A DNA stretch of 64,000 nucleotides from an uncultured Paracoccaceae bacterium (GCA_947493255.1 CANLQK010000001.1:62001-126000); one strand, 5' to 3'; positions 37,045-47,189 are shown, counted from the stretch's first letter. Notes: generated from the sequence alone by a model not told the origin. Translations and numbers: made by a program.

Positions 37045-37930
37045 GCAGTGTTTTCAGGCTGGGCCATTGGCTAACAGCCAAGCCGCTGAGGATAAGGGCG
37101 AGTGCGATGAAAAACCGCCACGGCAAGGCTTCGGACAGAACCAAAGCGCCGAAAATCATGGCCCATACCGGCACCTGATAATTGACCAATGTCATGAACA
37201 CCGACCCGGCGGTGCGGATCGTTTGCACGCGCAGTAGGGCGGCGAAGGCTGTTGGAACGAGCCCAAGGAACACAATCGCATAGCCCGCTCGGCTATCGAC
37301 CCAAGTTGGTGCACCTTCGAAAATGAACATCGCCGGTACAAGGCAAAGCGCACCAATTACCAACGTTATTGCCGCCATCGAAATACTGTCTACGGGTGGG
37401 CACCGGCGGGTCAAAACACTGGAAACCGCATAGGATAACGACGCACCGACACAGGCAAGCTGTGGCAGCGCGAGGCTGCCTTGCGAAAAATCAAACGCCC
37501 CGGGCCCCACCAAGACTGCGGCGCCAGCAAAACCGATGACAACGCCTAACGATTTGCGAAGGCTCATTTTTTCGTCGCTGAATGCATGTGCCAATGGAAA
37601 CACAAAAAGCGGCAAAGCGGCCATTGAAATGCCAGCAAAGGCCGATGGAACGAATTGCTGTCCCCATGACAGCAAAGCGAATGGCAATGCCGTGTTCAAT
37701 ACACCGATCACTGCCAAGTAACGCCAGACGGACAGGTCTTTTGGCATGGGGCGGCGCATGATCCGGACAAGAAGTAGCAAAGTCATTGCACCCAAGGTCG
37801 TGCGCGCACAGGCGACCGTAAGGGGGCCGTAACCTTCCAGTGCGATCGCGACAACCATGAACGTCCCACCCCAGATCAGGCCCAGAAGCCCGATCGAGAG
37901 CCAATTGAATGGAGTAGGGTGGTTTGTCAT
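37034..37930 (-). CDS. DMT superfamily transporter (EamA type)
   Basis: A 298-residue inner-membrane exporter with about ten hydrophobic segments and two EamA repeats (the first begins [19 protein letters not shown], the second near [15 protein letters not shown]). Substrate unknown. The signature GGTFMVVA and [11 protein letters not shown] agree with the drug/metabolite family. It lies downstream of the ABM-domain gene by nine bases and is likely cotranscribed with it and the NIPSNAP gene on the minus strand. Confidence 0.88.
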   Translation of the reverse strand: MTNHPTPFNWLSIGLLGLIWGGTFMVVAIALEGYGPLTVACARTTLGAMTLLLLVRIMRRPMPKDLSVWRYLAVIGVLNTALPFALLSWGQQFVPSAFAGISMAALPLFVFPLAHAFSDEKMSLRKSLGVVIGFAGAAVLVGPGAFDFSQGSLALPQLACVGASLSYAVSSVLTRRCPPVDSISMAAITLVIGALCLVPAMFIFEGAPTWVDSRAGYAIVFLGLVPTAFAALLRVQTIRTAGSVFMTLVNYQVPVWAMIFGALVLSEALPWRFFIALALILSGLAVSQWPSLKTLLKR

Positions 37931-37939
37931 TCCACCCCC

Positions 37940-38284
37940 TTAGCTGTGCGCGGTGCGACTGTCACGAGGCGCTTCGTCTCGGTCGTGCAATCCGTAATCG
38001 CGCTGTATTTCAGCGACACGCAATCGATAGTCTTTGAAGAGCCCAGTTCGCCCCGCTTTTTGCGAGTTTCTGTGGGCGGATTGATCGCGCCAGTTGGCAA
38101 CCGCGGCCTCGTTTTCGAAGAACGACAGTGAGAGCAATTTGTCGGGGTCGCTTAGGCTGCGAAACCGTTCGACACTGATAAATCCAGGCTGGGTTTCCAA
38201 GATTGGTTTGAGCTTGGTTGCATGATCCAAATAGCTGTTCAGGTCACCTTCGGCGGGGATGACTTCAAAAATGACGGCAATCAT
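37940..38284 (-). CDS. Antibiotic biosynthesis monooxygenase (ABM) domain protein
   Basis: A 114-residue dimeric alpha+beta barrel protein. MIAVIFEVIPAEGDLNSYLDHA and the later PGFISVERFRSLSDPDKLLSLSFFENEAAVANWR match the ABM/YgiN fold. Members include small monooxygenases and quinone- or heme-related enzymes, but the substrate is unknown. The ATG overlaps the end of the upstream NIPSNAP gene by four bases, so the two are translationally coupled and may form a mixed barrel assembly. Confidence 0.82.
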   Translation of the reverse strand: MIAVIFEVIPAEGDLNSYLDHATKLKPILETQPGFISVERFRSLSDPDKLLSLSFFENEAAVANWRDQSAHRNSQKAGRTGLFKDYRLRVAEIQRDYGLHDRDEAPRDSRTAHS

Positions 38285-38604
38285 TGTGCTGTCCCATGGG
38301 GTTTCGAAACGCATTTCAACCAAGTTCGGTTTTCGCGCTGGATGAATTTTTCACGTTGAGCAAAATCATAGTTTTCGCGCCCCAATGGGTCGTTCGCCAA
38401 TTTTTCGCGATAGGCTTCGTAATGCGCGAGCGACTGAACGTTATAGATCCCGTAAGCAAGGGTGGAGGACCCTTCGTGTGGCGCATAGTACCCAATAAGG
38501 TCTGCGCCGCATCGCGGGATGGCTTGCCCCCAATTGCGTGCATATTGTGCGAAGTTTTCTTTCTGCGTGGGGTCGATGTCGTAGCGAATGATGCAGGTAA
38601 GCAT
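38281..38604 (-). CDS. NIPSNAP family protein
   Basis: A 107-residue ferredoxin-like dimeric barrel protein with ITRYDI-type start (MLTCIIRYDIDPTQKENFAQYA), then YYAPHEGSSTLAYGIYN and LANDPLGRENYDFAQREKF as expected for NIPSNAP. It is the first gene of a minus-strand group with ABM and EamA genes, and it diverges from an ArsR/MarR-like HTH regulator that may control it. Function in bacteria is poorly known. Confidence 0.83.
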   Translation of the reverse strand: MLTCIIRYDIDPTQKENFAQYARNWGQAIPRCGADLIGYYAPHEGSSTLAYGIYNVQSLAHYEAYREKLANDPLGRENYDFAQREKFIQRENRTWLKCVSKPHGTAQ

Positions 38605-38677
38605 GAGAGTCCTTTCAGTGTTTATGTGATCCTTCTAGCGGATTGACAGTCGTTGATGCTTCGTTGAAGGTCGAAGT

Positions 38678-39352
38678 ATGAAGGAAGGCCCTGATATATC
38701 TCACGTTGCCGCATTGATTGGAGATCCTGCGCGCGCAAATATTCTGACTGCTTTGATGGATGGGCGTGCCTTAACCGCAAGCGAATTGGCTGCGGAGGCA
38801 GGGGTTGGGTTATCCACCGCGTCTAGCCATTTGGCGAAGCTGACAGACGGCGGGCTTTTGGTGCCGCGCAAACAGGGGCGGCACAAATATTTCGCCTTGG
38901 CCAATAGGGATGTCGCGTCAGTGTTAGAGGCCCTGATGGGCTTGGCAGCAAGTCAGGGCGGCGCCCGAGTGAGGCCTGGTCCAAAGGATCAAACGTTGCG
39001 ACAGGCGCGCGTTTGCTACAATCATCTTGCAGGAAGCCGAGGTGTTCAGATGTACGAGGCGCTGCGGTCAGCAGGTGCAATTATAGAAACCGGCGATGAC
39101 GTTTCCTTGACCCCCAAAGGCGAAAGTTTTGCAACGGGATTTGGCGTGGATTTGGCGCGTCTGAAAACATCAAAAGCACCGTTATGTCGGACCTGCCTTG
39201 ATTGGAGCGAGCGCCGAAATCACCTCGCAGGTTCGTTGGGGCGCGCGCTATTGAGCGAAATGGAAACCCGCGGCTGGTTGCGTCGAGACGAGAACAGCCG
39301 TGCGATTTTGTTTACACCGTCTGGGAAGGTCGCATTTGACAAGACATTCTGA
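38678..39352 (+). CDS. Winged-helix transcriptional regulator (ArsR-like)
   Basis: A 224-residue regulator with an N-terminal ArsR-type winged helix (IGDPARANILTALMDGRALTASELAAEAGVG, then LAKLTDGGLLVPRKQGRHKYF) and a longer C-terminal part containing CRTCLDWSERR, whose cysteines could bind metal or be redox-sensitive. The protein is about twice the length of a classical ArsR. It is divergent from the NIPSNAP-ABM-EamA group, with 73 bases between starts, so it probably regulates that group. Inducer unknown. Confidence 0.82.
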   Translation: MKEGPDISHVAALIGDPARANILTALMDGRALTASELAAEAGVGLSTASSHLAKLTDGGLLVPRKQGRHKYFALANRDVASVLEALMGLAASQGGARVRPGPKDQTLRQARVCYNHLAGSRGVQMYEALRSAGAIIETGDDVSLTPKGESFATGFGVDLARLKTSKAPLCRTCLDWSERRNHLAGSLGRALLSEMETRGWLRRDENSRAILFTPSGKVAFDKTF

Positions 39353-39440
39353 TGCGGGCTTTCGAACTGCTGCAGGTGGCGACTCACGACATGGTAGATG
39401 TATTGCTTAGTAAGCGCGAAAATTAATGGAGTATTTCAAG

Positions 39441-39740
39441 ATGTTGTCTGGCGTATTTAAGGTTTCTGTTTTTGCAGGTTTATTGGCGACAGCGGGGTGC
39501 ATGACCGTACCTGCGGGTTTTGTTTGGGGCACAAACGAAAGCAAATGGGCCAATGATGGTGACTGTGACGATCCACGTTTTGATGGGGTTGGTGCGCATA
39601 CGTTGTTGTTGCCCGAGGACGCATACAAAGATGCAAATGATTGCCGTGCATTGTATGAGGCAGGGAAAGTGTTCTTGCGTCCCAACTATCAACACGGTGT
39701 CACTTACGAAAACCCAGGTTACGTTCGCCAAGAGCTGTAA
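39441..39740 (+). CDS. Small lipoprotein of unknown function
   Basis: 99 residues with a lipobox (LLATAGC after a hydrophobic VSVFAGL stretch), then an acidic short domain with two more cysteines (DGDCDDP, ANDCRAL). ATG chosen because TGGAG lies nine bases upstream. An upstream in-frame ATG would add five residues and place the start within the SD. Localisation to the cell envelope is inferred from the lipobox. No family recognised. Confidence 0.7.
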   Translation: MLSGVFKVSVFAGLLATAGCMTVPAGFVWGTNESKWANDGDCDDPRFDGVGAHTLLLPEDAYKDANDCRALYEAGKVFLRPNYQHGVTYENPGYVRQEL

Positions 39741-39782
39741 GCCGGTCTGAAAATGTACGGCCACTTAAAGTGTGACTTTCAC

Positions 39783-39814
39783 AAAAAAGGCCGCCCAGAA
39801 GGGCGGCCTTTTCG
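39783..39814. terminator. Intrinsic terminator after ilvC (may serve both strands)
   Basis: AAGGCCGCCC (39787-39796) and GGGCGGCCTT (39801-39810) form a perfect 10-bp stem around AGAA. On the minus strand six T follow, in the ilvC direction. TTTT follows on plus, for the small lipoprotein. Confidence 0.88.
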
Positions 39815-39831
39815 GTCTCTATAACCCGAGA

Positions 39832-40887
<1,056 letters not shown>

Positions 40888-40986
40888 TTATGACGGGCAA
40901 CCCAGCGGTTTACGAGAGGATTTCTTTTGTATTTATCTATCTGGGTGAAGTTGTTATTCGTGAAATAAGCAATTTTAGGATTTATC

Positions 40987-41442
40987 ATGCTAGATGACAT
41001 GGATCGACGTTTGCTGCGGCAACTTCAGGCCGCACCAGATTTATCCGTGGCCGAGCTGGGGGAGCGTGCGGGGATGTCGGCCCTAAAGGCCACCCGCAGG
41101 TTGGGCCGTTTGCAAGAACAGGGCATTCTTATGGGCCGGCATGCGGTGATCAATTGGACCGCGTTGGGCTATACTGTCGACGTGTCGCTGCGGGTTACGT
41201 TGGACAAGACCCAAGCGCGCGCGTTTGATGAATTTCAGGACGCGGCGCGCGATATTCCCGAAGTCACCGAGATCCAGACGTTTCTGGGCCGTGTCGACGT
41301 GCGCCTTTCTGTGATCGCGCGGGATATGCCGCATTATCAACAGATCTATCGCGACCAGATCCTAGCGTTGCCTCATATCGCCGACATTGAGGCGCTGATG
41401 ACCGTGGCGACGCTGCGCAATGACGAAAGCCTCCCCCTATGA
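40987..41442 (+). CDS. Lrp/AsnC family transcriptional regulator
   Basis: A 151-residue regulator with an N-terminal winged HTH (LDDMDRRLLRQLQAAPDLSVAELGERAGMS) and C-terminal RAM/AsnC effector domain with ALPHIADIEALMTV. It diverges from ilvC and overlaps the next Lrp-like gene by four bases (ATGA). Control of ilvC by amino acid level is the natural guess but not shown. Confidence 0.88.
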   Translation: MLDDMDRRLLRQLQAAPDLSVAELGERAGMSALKATRRLGRLQEQGILMGRHAVINWTALGYTVDVSLRVTLDKTQARAFDEFQDAARDIPEVTEIQTFLGRVDVRLSVIARDMPHYQQIYRDQILALPHIADIEALMTVATLRNDESLPL

Positions 41443-41891
41443 CACTGGACGACACTGACCGAGCAATTTTGGCGGCCCTTCAGCGGGATGCGACCCAAAC
41501 AGCGGCCGCGATTGGCGGGCGCATCGGGATGAGCCAACCCGCGACGTGGAGACGTATTAAACGACTTCGCGATGAAGGAGTTCTTACGGGACAGCGCGTT
41601 GCGCTGGACGCGCAAAAACTTGGGTTCGGAGTGACCGTGTTTTTGGGGGTGAAATTGGCCACCAAGGGGCGTGTTTCACTGGATGATTTCGAACGCGCTG
41701 TGACGGCTATTCCCGAGGTGCAATTGGTGGAACACGTGTTGGGCTTGTATGATTACCGCCTGCGTGTTGTCGCGCGCGATCTGGCAGATTTCGAACGGGT
41801 TTTGCGCCGCCGCGTCATGACATTGCCCGGTGTGGGGGATGTGGAAGCCAACGTACTTCTTAGCGAGGAACGCAGGCCCGGCCCGATTTGA
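41439..41891 (+). CDS. Lrp/AsnC family transcriptional regulator
   Basis: A 150-residue second member, with LDDTDRAILAALQRDATQTAAAIGGRIGMSQPATWRRI at the N-terminus and the RAM domain ending LPGVGDVEANVLL. The tandem arrangement with the preceding gene (overlapping start) suggests a two-regulator unit, perhaps heteromeric. The Pro-Ala-Thr-Trp recognition helix differs from its neighbour, so DNA targets should differ. Confidence 0.88.
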   Translation: MTLDDTDRAILAALQRDATQTAAAIGGRIGMSQPATWRRIKRLRDEGVLTGQRVALDAQKLGFGVTVFLGVKLATKGRVSLDDFERAVTAIPEVQLVEHVLGLYDYRLRVVARDLADFERVLRRRVMTLPGVGDVEANVLLSEERRPGPI

Positions 41892-41922
41892 GGGGGCAGT
41901 TTGTGTTGCCCTTTAGCAGGAT

Positions 41923-42756
41923 ATGAATTCTATTCGGCCCATTATGCTGAAGTTGCTAAAGATTATCGGGATCCTTCTGGGTGGTGCGTATTGTATCGCA
42001 TTGCTTGCGATGTACGTCTTTCAACGTGACCTCATGTACTTTCCAACGCACGCTAATCCGTCGCCGGTCGAAGTTGGCCTGTCTGGAGTATCTGTTGAAC
42101 AGCTGCCTACCTCGGATGGTGAGACGATTGTTGCATGGTTTTCGGCTGCCAAGCAGGGGCGGCCAACAGTACTGTTCCTGCATGGCAATGGTGGTGAGAT
42201 TGCCAGCCGGGCGGACAGGTTTTCGGCTTATCAGGCAGCAGGTTTTGGTGTCATGTTTGTGTCGTGGCGCGGGTACGGGGGCAGTAGCGGGACCCCAAGT
42301 GAGCTCGGGCTCGTTTTGGACGCAAACACTGCCTATGATTGGTTGGTTTCTAACGGCGTAGAGCCTACGTCCATTGCTGTTGTCGGCGAGTCCTTGGGGA
42401 CAGGTGTAGCTGTTCAGATTGCCGCAAAACGTTCCGTTGGCGCACTTATTCTTGGGGCCCCATACACCGCAACATCAGATGTCGCAGCGCAGCGGTATCC
42501 TTGGCTGCCTGTCCAGCTGCTGATGAAAGATCAGTTTCGCAGTATCGAATTTATCGATGCCGTGACTGCGCCGACGCTGATCATTCATGGCACTGCAGAT
42601 ACCGTTATCCCGTTTCATTTTGGTCGAAGATTGTTTGACGCTGCCGAAACCGCGAAGACCTTTATTGAGCTTGAAGGGCAAGGCCACGGCCTGCTTTTCC
42701 AACCAACGACATTTGCACGCGAGATTGCGTTTATTGAGGGTGTGTTTCCTAGGTGA
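41923..42756 (+). CDS. Membrane-anchored alpha/beta hydrolase
   Basis: 277 residues with an N-terminal membrane segment (KIIGILLGGAYCIALLAMYVF) and the alpha/beta hydrolase core of the ABHD12/13 group: LFLHGNGGEIASRADR oxyanion motif, GESLGTG nucleophile, HGTADTVIPF acid loop, and GHGLLF histidine. Probably a periplasm-facing or cytoplasmic-side esterase/thioesterase anchored in the inner membrane. Substrate unknown. Confidence 0.82.
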   Translation: MNSIRPIMLKLLKIIGILLGGAYCIALLAMYVFQRDLMYFPTHANPSPVEVGLSGVSVEQLPTSDGETIVAWFSAAKQGRPTVLFLHGNGGEIASRADRFSAYQAAGFGVMFVSWRGYGGSSGTPSELGLVLDANTAYDWLVSNGVEPTSIAVVGESLGTGVAVQIAAKRSVGALILGAPYTATSDVAAQRYPWLPVQLLMKDQFRSIEFIDAVTAPTLIIHGTADTVIPFHFGRRLFDAAETAKTFIELEGQGHGLLFQPTTFAREIAFIEGVFPR

Positions 42757-42868
42757 ACACGACGCGTGCCTTGGCCTTAGCCATAAGTTTGAAAGACTTG
42801 GTTTGAACTTAGTCTTTTCATTGCCGCATGGCTCTGCATAGTGGCGAAGTGATAGAAGGAATGTGCAC

Positions 42869-43996
42869 ATGGACGCGACAAGATCCCCTGTAGACCCAGA
42901 TGGCTTGATGGAGTTTTCCGTCGTTTTCACAGACCGGTCATTGAACCATATGTCCAAGGTATTTCAGGGGGTTATGAACGACCTGCACGGGATGTTATGC
43001 GATGTGTATTCAGCAGGTGGCGTCGCAATTGTGCCAGGTGGCGGGACCTTTGCCATGGAAGCGGTGGCGCGTCAGTTTGGCGGCAATGCCCATGCGATGA
43101 TTGTGCGCAACGGATGGTTTTCCTATCGCTGGAGCCAAATTTTCGACGCAGGGGAGTTTACTGCGGACACGACCGTTTTTAAGGCGCGTCAAACAGGTAA
43201 TGATAGCCGCGCGCCGTTTGCACCGGCCCCGATTGAAGAGGTCACAGCCGCCATTCGCGAGGCAAAACCCGACGTGGTTTTCGCCCCACATGTGGAAACC
43301 AGCGCGGGGATTATTCTACCCGATGATTATGTCAAAGCACTGGCTGAGGCGGCCCATGAGGTAGGCGCGTTAATGGTGTTGGATTGCATCGCATCGGGCT
43401 GTGCGTGGGTGGATATGAAGGCCACGGGCGTGGATGTTCTGATCTCGGCGCCGCAAAAGGGGTGGTCATCTTCGCCGTCTGCTGGGTTGGTGATGATGTC
43501 TGGGAAGGCGTTGGAACGGTTGGAGAAAACACAGGCGAATTCATTCGCGGTGGACCTGAAGAAATGGCGCCAGATCATGGAAGCCTATCTGAATGGCGGC
43601 CATGCATACCATGCGACTATGCCTACGGACGCGCTGCGCGATTTCCGCGATACAATGGTGGAAAGCAAGGCGATGGGGTTTGACAAGCTGCGGGATGCGC
43701 AGTGGGAATTGGGGCAGGGCGTGCGCGATTATATGGCCAGCAAGGGCCTGAAATCTGTGGCTGCTGACGGCTTTGGTGCGCCGGGTGTTGTGGTTTGTTA
43801 TACGGATGACCCAGATGTTCAGAATGGATCGAAGTTTGGCGCAGCAGGTATGCAGATTGCCGCCGGTGTACCGTTGGCCGTGGATGAACCTGCGGACTTT
43901 AGTACCTTCCGGATTGGGTTGTTTGGGATCGACAAACTGCGGGATGTTCCAGCAACGTTGAAACGATTTACGGACGTCGCGGACGGGGTGCTTTGA
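42869..43996 (+). CDS. Class V aminotransferase
   Basis: A 375-residue PLP enzyme. It contains VPGGGTFAMEAVAR near the N-terminus, LDCIASGCAWVDMKATGVDVLISAPQKGW around the PLP lysine (SAPQKGW), and FRIGLFGIDKLRDV at the C-terminus. It resembles alanine/serine-glyoxylate aminotransferases, but the donor and acceptor are undetermined. AGAAGGA eight bases upstream supports this ATG over an in-frame GTG two codons earlier. Confidence 0.85.
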   Translation: MDATRSPVDPDGLMEFSVVFTDRSLNHMSKVFQGVMNDLHGMLCDVYSAGGVAIVPGGGTFAMEAVARQFGGNAHAMIVRNGWFSYRWSQIFDAGEFTADTTVFKARQTGNDSRAPFAPAPIEEVTAAIREAKPDVVFAPHVETSAGIILPDDYVKALAEAAHEVGALMVLDCIASGCAWVDMKATGVDVLISAPQKGWSSSPSAGLVMMSGKALERLEKTQANSFAVDLKKWRQIMEAYLNGGHAYHATMPTDALRDFRDTMVESKAMGFDKLRDAQWELGQGVRDYMASKGLKSVAADGFGAPGVVVCYTDDPDVQNGSKFGAAGMQIAAGVPLAVDEPADFSTFRIGLFGIDKLRDVPATLKRFTDVADGVL

Positions 43997-44082
43997 CGCG
44001 AGAGGTTAACGCGCGAAGCAACTAGATCCACTGAGCTGCTCGAATCAAAGGTTAACGCCTTTTTTTCAAGGATATTGGCGAT

Positions 44083-44244
44083 ATGGATCGGGTATGGGTC
44101 CAGTATGGGTCTGGTATTGCTCTGAGCATGGGTTTTGCATGGTTAACGTACCGCACGCTGGGGTTTGTTAAGAAATTGCATCGTCCCAGCGAATGTCAGC
44201 TATGGGCCCTCTTTGATAAATGCGTCACAGGTCACGAGTGCTGA
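44083..44244 (+). CDS. Candidate small membrane protein (53 residues)
   Basis: Between the aminotransferase and the desaturase, an open frame starts with ATG after AAGGA (ten bases upstream). It encodes 53 residues with one hydrophobic segment (GSGIALSMGFAWLTYRT) followed by basic residues and two cysteines. It may be a genuine small membrane protein, or chance. The stretch 43997-44082 has a weak A/T hairpin (AAAGG-CCTTT plus T-run near 44047-44066) possibly ending the aminotransferase mRNA, and GTTAAC repeats. Confidence 0.35.
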   Translation: MDRVWVQYGSGIALSMGFAWLTYRTLGFVKKLHRPSECQLWALFDKCVTGHEC

Positions 44245-44311
44245 CTTTTGGAATAGACGTTGGATTTAGCAAGGCAAGTTTCACTCTGTCTTATCAAAGA
44301 TAGTCTCGCAC

Positions 44312-44887
44312 CTATTTCGCCGGAGATTTGGCCGTCTCCCACCAATACTTTCTGAGACCTAGGCGCAGAAAACCCGCTTCCAAACGACGCCAAAACCCGA
44401 TGGTTTCTAGCAATGGATTTACGTGATCCGTCAGCAGGCAGTAGTGACTGTCTGAGCCTGGATTGTGATGAAAGGTGTGATGGTGTGTTGATTGAAATAA
44501 TCCAATCCGTTGCAGGGCCTTTACTACCGCTACATTTTCTTCCGGACGCGTATGAGACCAACGATGGATTACGTTTGTTAAGAAACCAAAGATGCAAGCC
44601 GATGCGATTGTCAGTGTCATGAGTCCGATCGCCCAAAAAAACAGGCCAACGAATACGACTGCGGTCCAGATATAGAGATGGGTAACAATGTTCGAAAGCT
44701 CGAATGAAAACATGTCTTCATCATGATGAAGATGGCTTGGTTTGATATAGTGCGGACCTATGATTGGCCATTCCGGATGCCCATAGTTGTCAACAATCCA
44801 ATGAAAGCAGCCTGTCGCAAAATCGGCAAGCCAAAGCCCAACGAGGATTGATGAGCAGACCCAAATGACTTCTCCAAAAACTTCCAT
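44312..44887 (-). CDS. CarF/TMEM189-like lipid desaturase
   Basis: 191 residues, three or four hydrophobic segments and the histidine pattern of the CarF/TMEM189 (PEDS1) desaturase family: ADFATGCFHW (His29), SHLHHDED (His52, 54, 55), NVIHRWSH (108, 112) and HHHTFHH (135-141) followed by HYCLL. CarF/TMEM189 convert plasmanyl to plasmenyl ether lipids. Plant FAD4 is a relative with another substrate, so the exact reaction is inferred. No neighbour is obviously an ether-lipid gene, and the nearby aminotransferase gene is on the other strand. About 220 bases upstream hold no gene. Confidence 0.72.
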   Translation of the reverse strand: MEVFGEVIWVCSSILVGLWLADFATGCFHWIVDNYGHPEWPIIGPHYIKPSHLHHDEDMFSFELSNIVTHLYIWTAVVFVGLFFWAIGLMTLTIASACIFGFLTNVIHRWSHTRPEENVAVVKALQRIGLFQSTHHHTFHHNPGSDSHYCLLTDHVNPLLETIGFWRRLEAGFLRLGLRKYWWETAKSPAK

Positions 44888-45109
44888 CCAAATGCCCCAT
44901 TCTAAAATTCATGCGCCAAGCTGTGAGATTCTAGCTGTTGCGATACAGGATAGAAAGAATGCATAGCGTCGCATGAAGGACAGGTCTTGTACGAGCAGGC
45001 TCGATCAAAATCGACTATTGGTCAGAATGTTTCGGTGCCATTAGCTGTTATTGGCACGGTTACATGTAAAGTCTACTAAGTCCGCAGAGCTGACTTTTGT
45101 TAGCCTATC

Positions 45110-45760
45110 TTAGATCGTCGGTGTTTCGGCCACGCCGATGAGCATGTCGGCGACGGGCCAGAGGTCGGCGAAGGCGGATTTGATTTGGGCCGCTAAGTCA
45201 CCCGCTGGGTCTGGGTTTCCTGTGACGATCAAGCCTTTGTGGCGCAGCAGATCGCCGTGGGGGTGGTCTTTGCCATATTCGGATGGCACGCGTTTTAATT
45301 TGGGGGCGCGGCGGGCGTAGCCTTTGGCCTCTACCGCCTCGATCTTGCCGGTCAGATAGGCGCCGTCCATGTCCGCCATTTTGCGCCAGTCGGTGAGCAC
45401 GTCTTTGGAAAATTCCATCATGCCGGTGCCGACGGTGATTTTGTCGAGGTCGATGCCAAAGAAGAACACCACGTCTTGGCGGGTCCCCGTTTCTAGCCGC
45501 CAGAGCATGTGCAGGTGCGTTTTATAAGGTGTTTTGTCTTTCGAAAAACGGACGTCGCGTTGGGGGCGGAAAATTTTGGACACCACCGGCAGATCGCTGA
45601 GGGCCGTGAGGTGCGGGCTCATGTCATCTAACAGGGCAAGGGCGGGTTGTTTGAGTTTGCTGTCGTAGCGGGCTTTGTTGGCAAGGAACCAGTCGCGGGT
45701 ATTGTTCGCCGCCAATTCATTGACGAAAGACTGTGCATCAGGGATCAGGGTGTCGAACAT
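45110..45760 (-). CDS. DUF2461 family protein (TIGR02453 type)
   Basis: A 216-residue cytoplasmic protein with FVNELAANNTRDWFLANKARYDSKLKQPAL, FRPQRDVRFSKDKTPYKTHL and the Gly/Tyr-rich ending typical of the DUF2461 family. No function is known. The start is inferred from the family (MFDTLIPDAQSF). In-frame codons upstream would read into the MATE transporter region. It is divergent from the MATE gene. Confidence 0.85.
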   Translation of the reverse strand: MFDTLIPDAQSFVNELAANNTRDWFLANKARYDSKLKQPALALLDDMSPHLTALSDLPVVSKIFRPQRDVRFSKDKTPYKTHLHMLWRLETGTRQDVVFFFGIDLDKITVGTGMMEFSKDVLTDWRKMADMDGAYLTGKIEAVEAKGYARRAPKLKRVPSEYGKDHPHGDLLRHKGLIVTGNPDPAGDLAAQIKSAFADLWPVADMLIGVAETPTI

Positions 45761-45827
45761 CTGCGGGACCTGTGTTGGTGGAAGGGACAAAGCTGGACCT
45801 GTTCGTTGATTGCGCCTATCGAACCTT

Positions 45828-47189
45828 ATGTCTAGCCAAACTTCATATCGTACACATGTTCGCAAATTGCTGACGCTTGGCCTGCCTTTGGTGGGGGCCA
45901 ATGTTGCGGGGTTTTCTATCCACATGACCGATACGATCATGTTGGGGTGGTATTCGGTGACGTCCTTGGCGGCAGTGACGGTGGCGGCGGGGATTTGGTT
46001 TATCGCGTTTGTCATCGGTGCGGGATTTGCGCGCGCGGTGACGCCGATGGTTGCCGAAGCGGTCGAACAGGGCGACGACATTCGCGTGCGCCGTGTGACC
46101 CGCATGGCACTGTGGCTGTCGGCGATTTATGCCGCGCTGTTGGCGGTTCCGTTTATGTATGCCGACGCCATGTTGTTGGCGATGGGGCAGGAACCCGCCG
46201 TGGCCGAATTGGGCGGTACGTACCTGAGGATTGCGATTTTCGGGATTTTTCCTGCTTTGGCTGGACAGGTTATGCGGTCTTATTTGGGGGCGATCGAACT
46301 GACAGCCGTGCAGCTTTGGATCACGTTGATTGCGTTGCTTGCAAATGGGTTTGTGAATTACGCGTTGATTTTCGGAAATTTTGGCGCGCCTGAATTGGGT
46401 GTTAAAGGGGCGGCTATTGCATCTGTTGTTGTACAGCTTGTGCAGATGCTGGCGTTGATGGCGTATGTGCAGGCCAAACGGCCAGACGTTCAATTGTTTC
46501 GCCGCATTTGGAAAAGCGACAACGAGGCCATGGGGCAGGTGTTTCGGCTTGGCCTGCCAATCGGGCTGACGTCTTTCGCCGAGAGCGCGTTGTTTGTCGG
46601 CACGTCAGTGATGATGGGCTGGATTGGCGAGATCGAATTGGCGGCCCACGGCATCGCGATTCAGCTGACGGCGTTTATGTTCATGTTCCATGTGGGGATG
46701 ACTGAGGCCGCGACGATCCGCGCAAGCCGCCATTATGGGGCCCGCAACGAGCCTGAATTGCGTCGCGGTGCAATCGTTGCTTATGGCGTTTCGTTGAGTT
46801 TTGGCGCCTTAGTGGTTTTGATTTATCTCCTTATTCCGTCGGTTTTGGTGTCGTTGTTCATTGACCCGTCCGACCCCGCACGCGATGCGGTGTTGGCCTT
46901 GGGGATCGTGCTGTTGATGTTGTCTGCGTTGTTCCAGTTCGTAGATGCGGCGCAAATCGTTGCTTTGTCGGTTTTGCGCGGGGTTCAGGACACGCGCGTG
47001 CCTATGTGGCATGCCTGCGTGAGTTACTGGGTGATCGGTATCCCGTGCAGTTACATCATGGCGTTTGTTTTCGATTGGGGGCCTGTCGGGCTTTGGTTGG
47101 GACTGACTGTTGGGCTTGGGATGGCTGCGATTTTGTTGGGCTGGCGGTTTTGGGCGCAATCGGTTCGGATCACATCTCTGAAACATTAG
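45828..47189 (+). CDS. MATE family efflux transporter
   Basis: A 453-residue inner-membrane exporter with twelve predicted segments in two lobes, starting LLTLGLPLVGANVAGFSIHMTDTIMLGWY and GLPIGLTSFAESALFVGTSVMMG. These are typical of MATE (NorM/DinF) proteins that export drugs or metabolites using H+ or Na+. Substrate unknown. An in-frame TTG six codons earlier exists. I take the ATG at MSSQTSYR. Confidence 0.9.
   Translation: MSSQTSYRTHVRKLLTLGLPLVGANVAGFSIHMTDTIMLGWYSVTSLAAVTVAAGIWFIAFVIGAGFARAVTPMVAEAVEQGDDIRVRRVTRMALWLSAIYAALLAVPFMYADAMLLAMGQEPAVAELGGTYLRIAIFGIFPALAGQVMRSYLGAIELTAVQLWITLIALLANGFVNYALIFGNFGAPELGVKGAAIASVVVQLVQMLALMAYVQAKRPDVQLFRRIWKSDNEAMGQVFRLGLPIGLTSFAESALFVGTSVMMGWIGEIELAAHGIAIQLTAFMFMFHVGMTEAATIRASRHYGARNEPELRRGAIVAYGVSLSFGALVVLIYLLIPSVLVSLFIDPSDPARDAVLALGIVLLMLSALFQFVDAAQIVALSVLRGVQDTRVPMWHACVSYWVIGIPCSYIMAFVFDWGPVGLWLGLTVGLGMAAILLGWRFWAQSVRITSLKH

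Noticed and set aside
44030-44066. CTCGAATC-type sequence considered as part of a tRNA gene
   Set aside because: No acceptor stem or anticodon arm can be built around it. I found no tRNA in the window.
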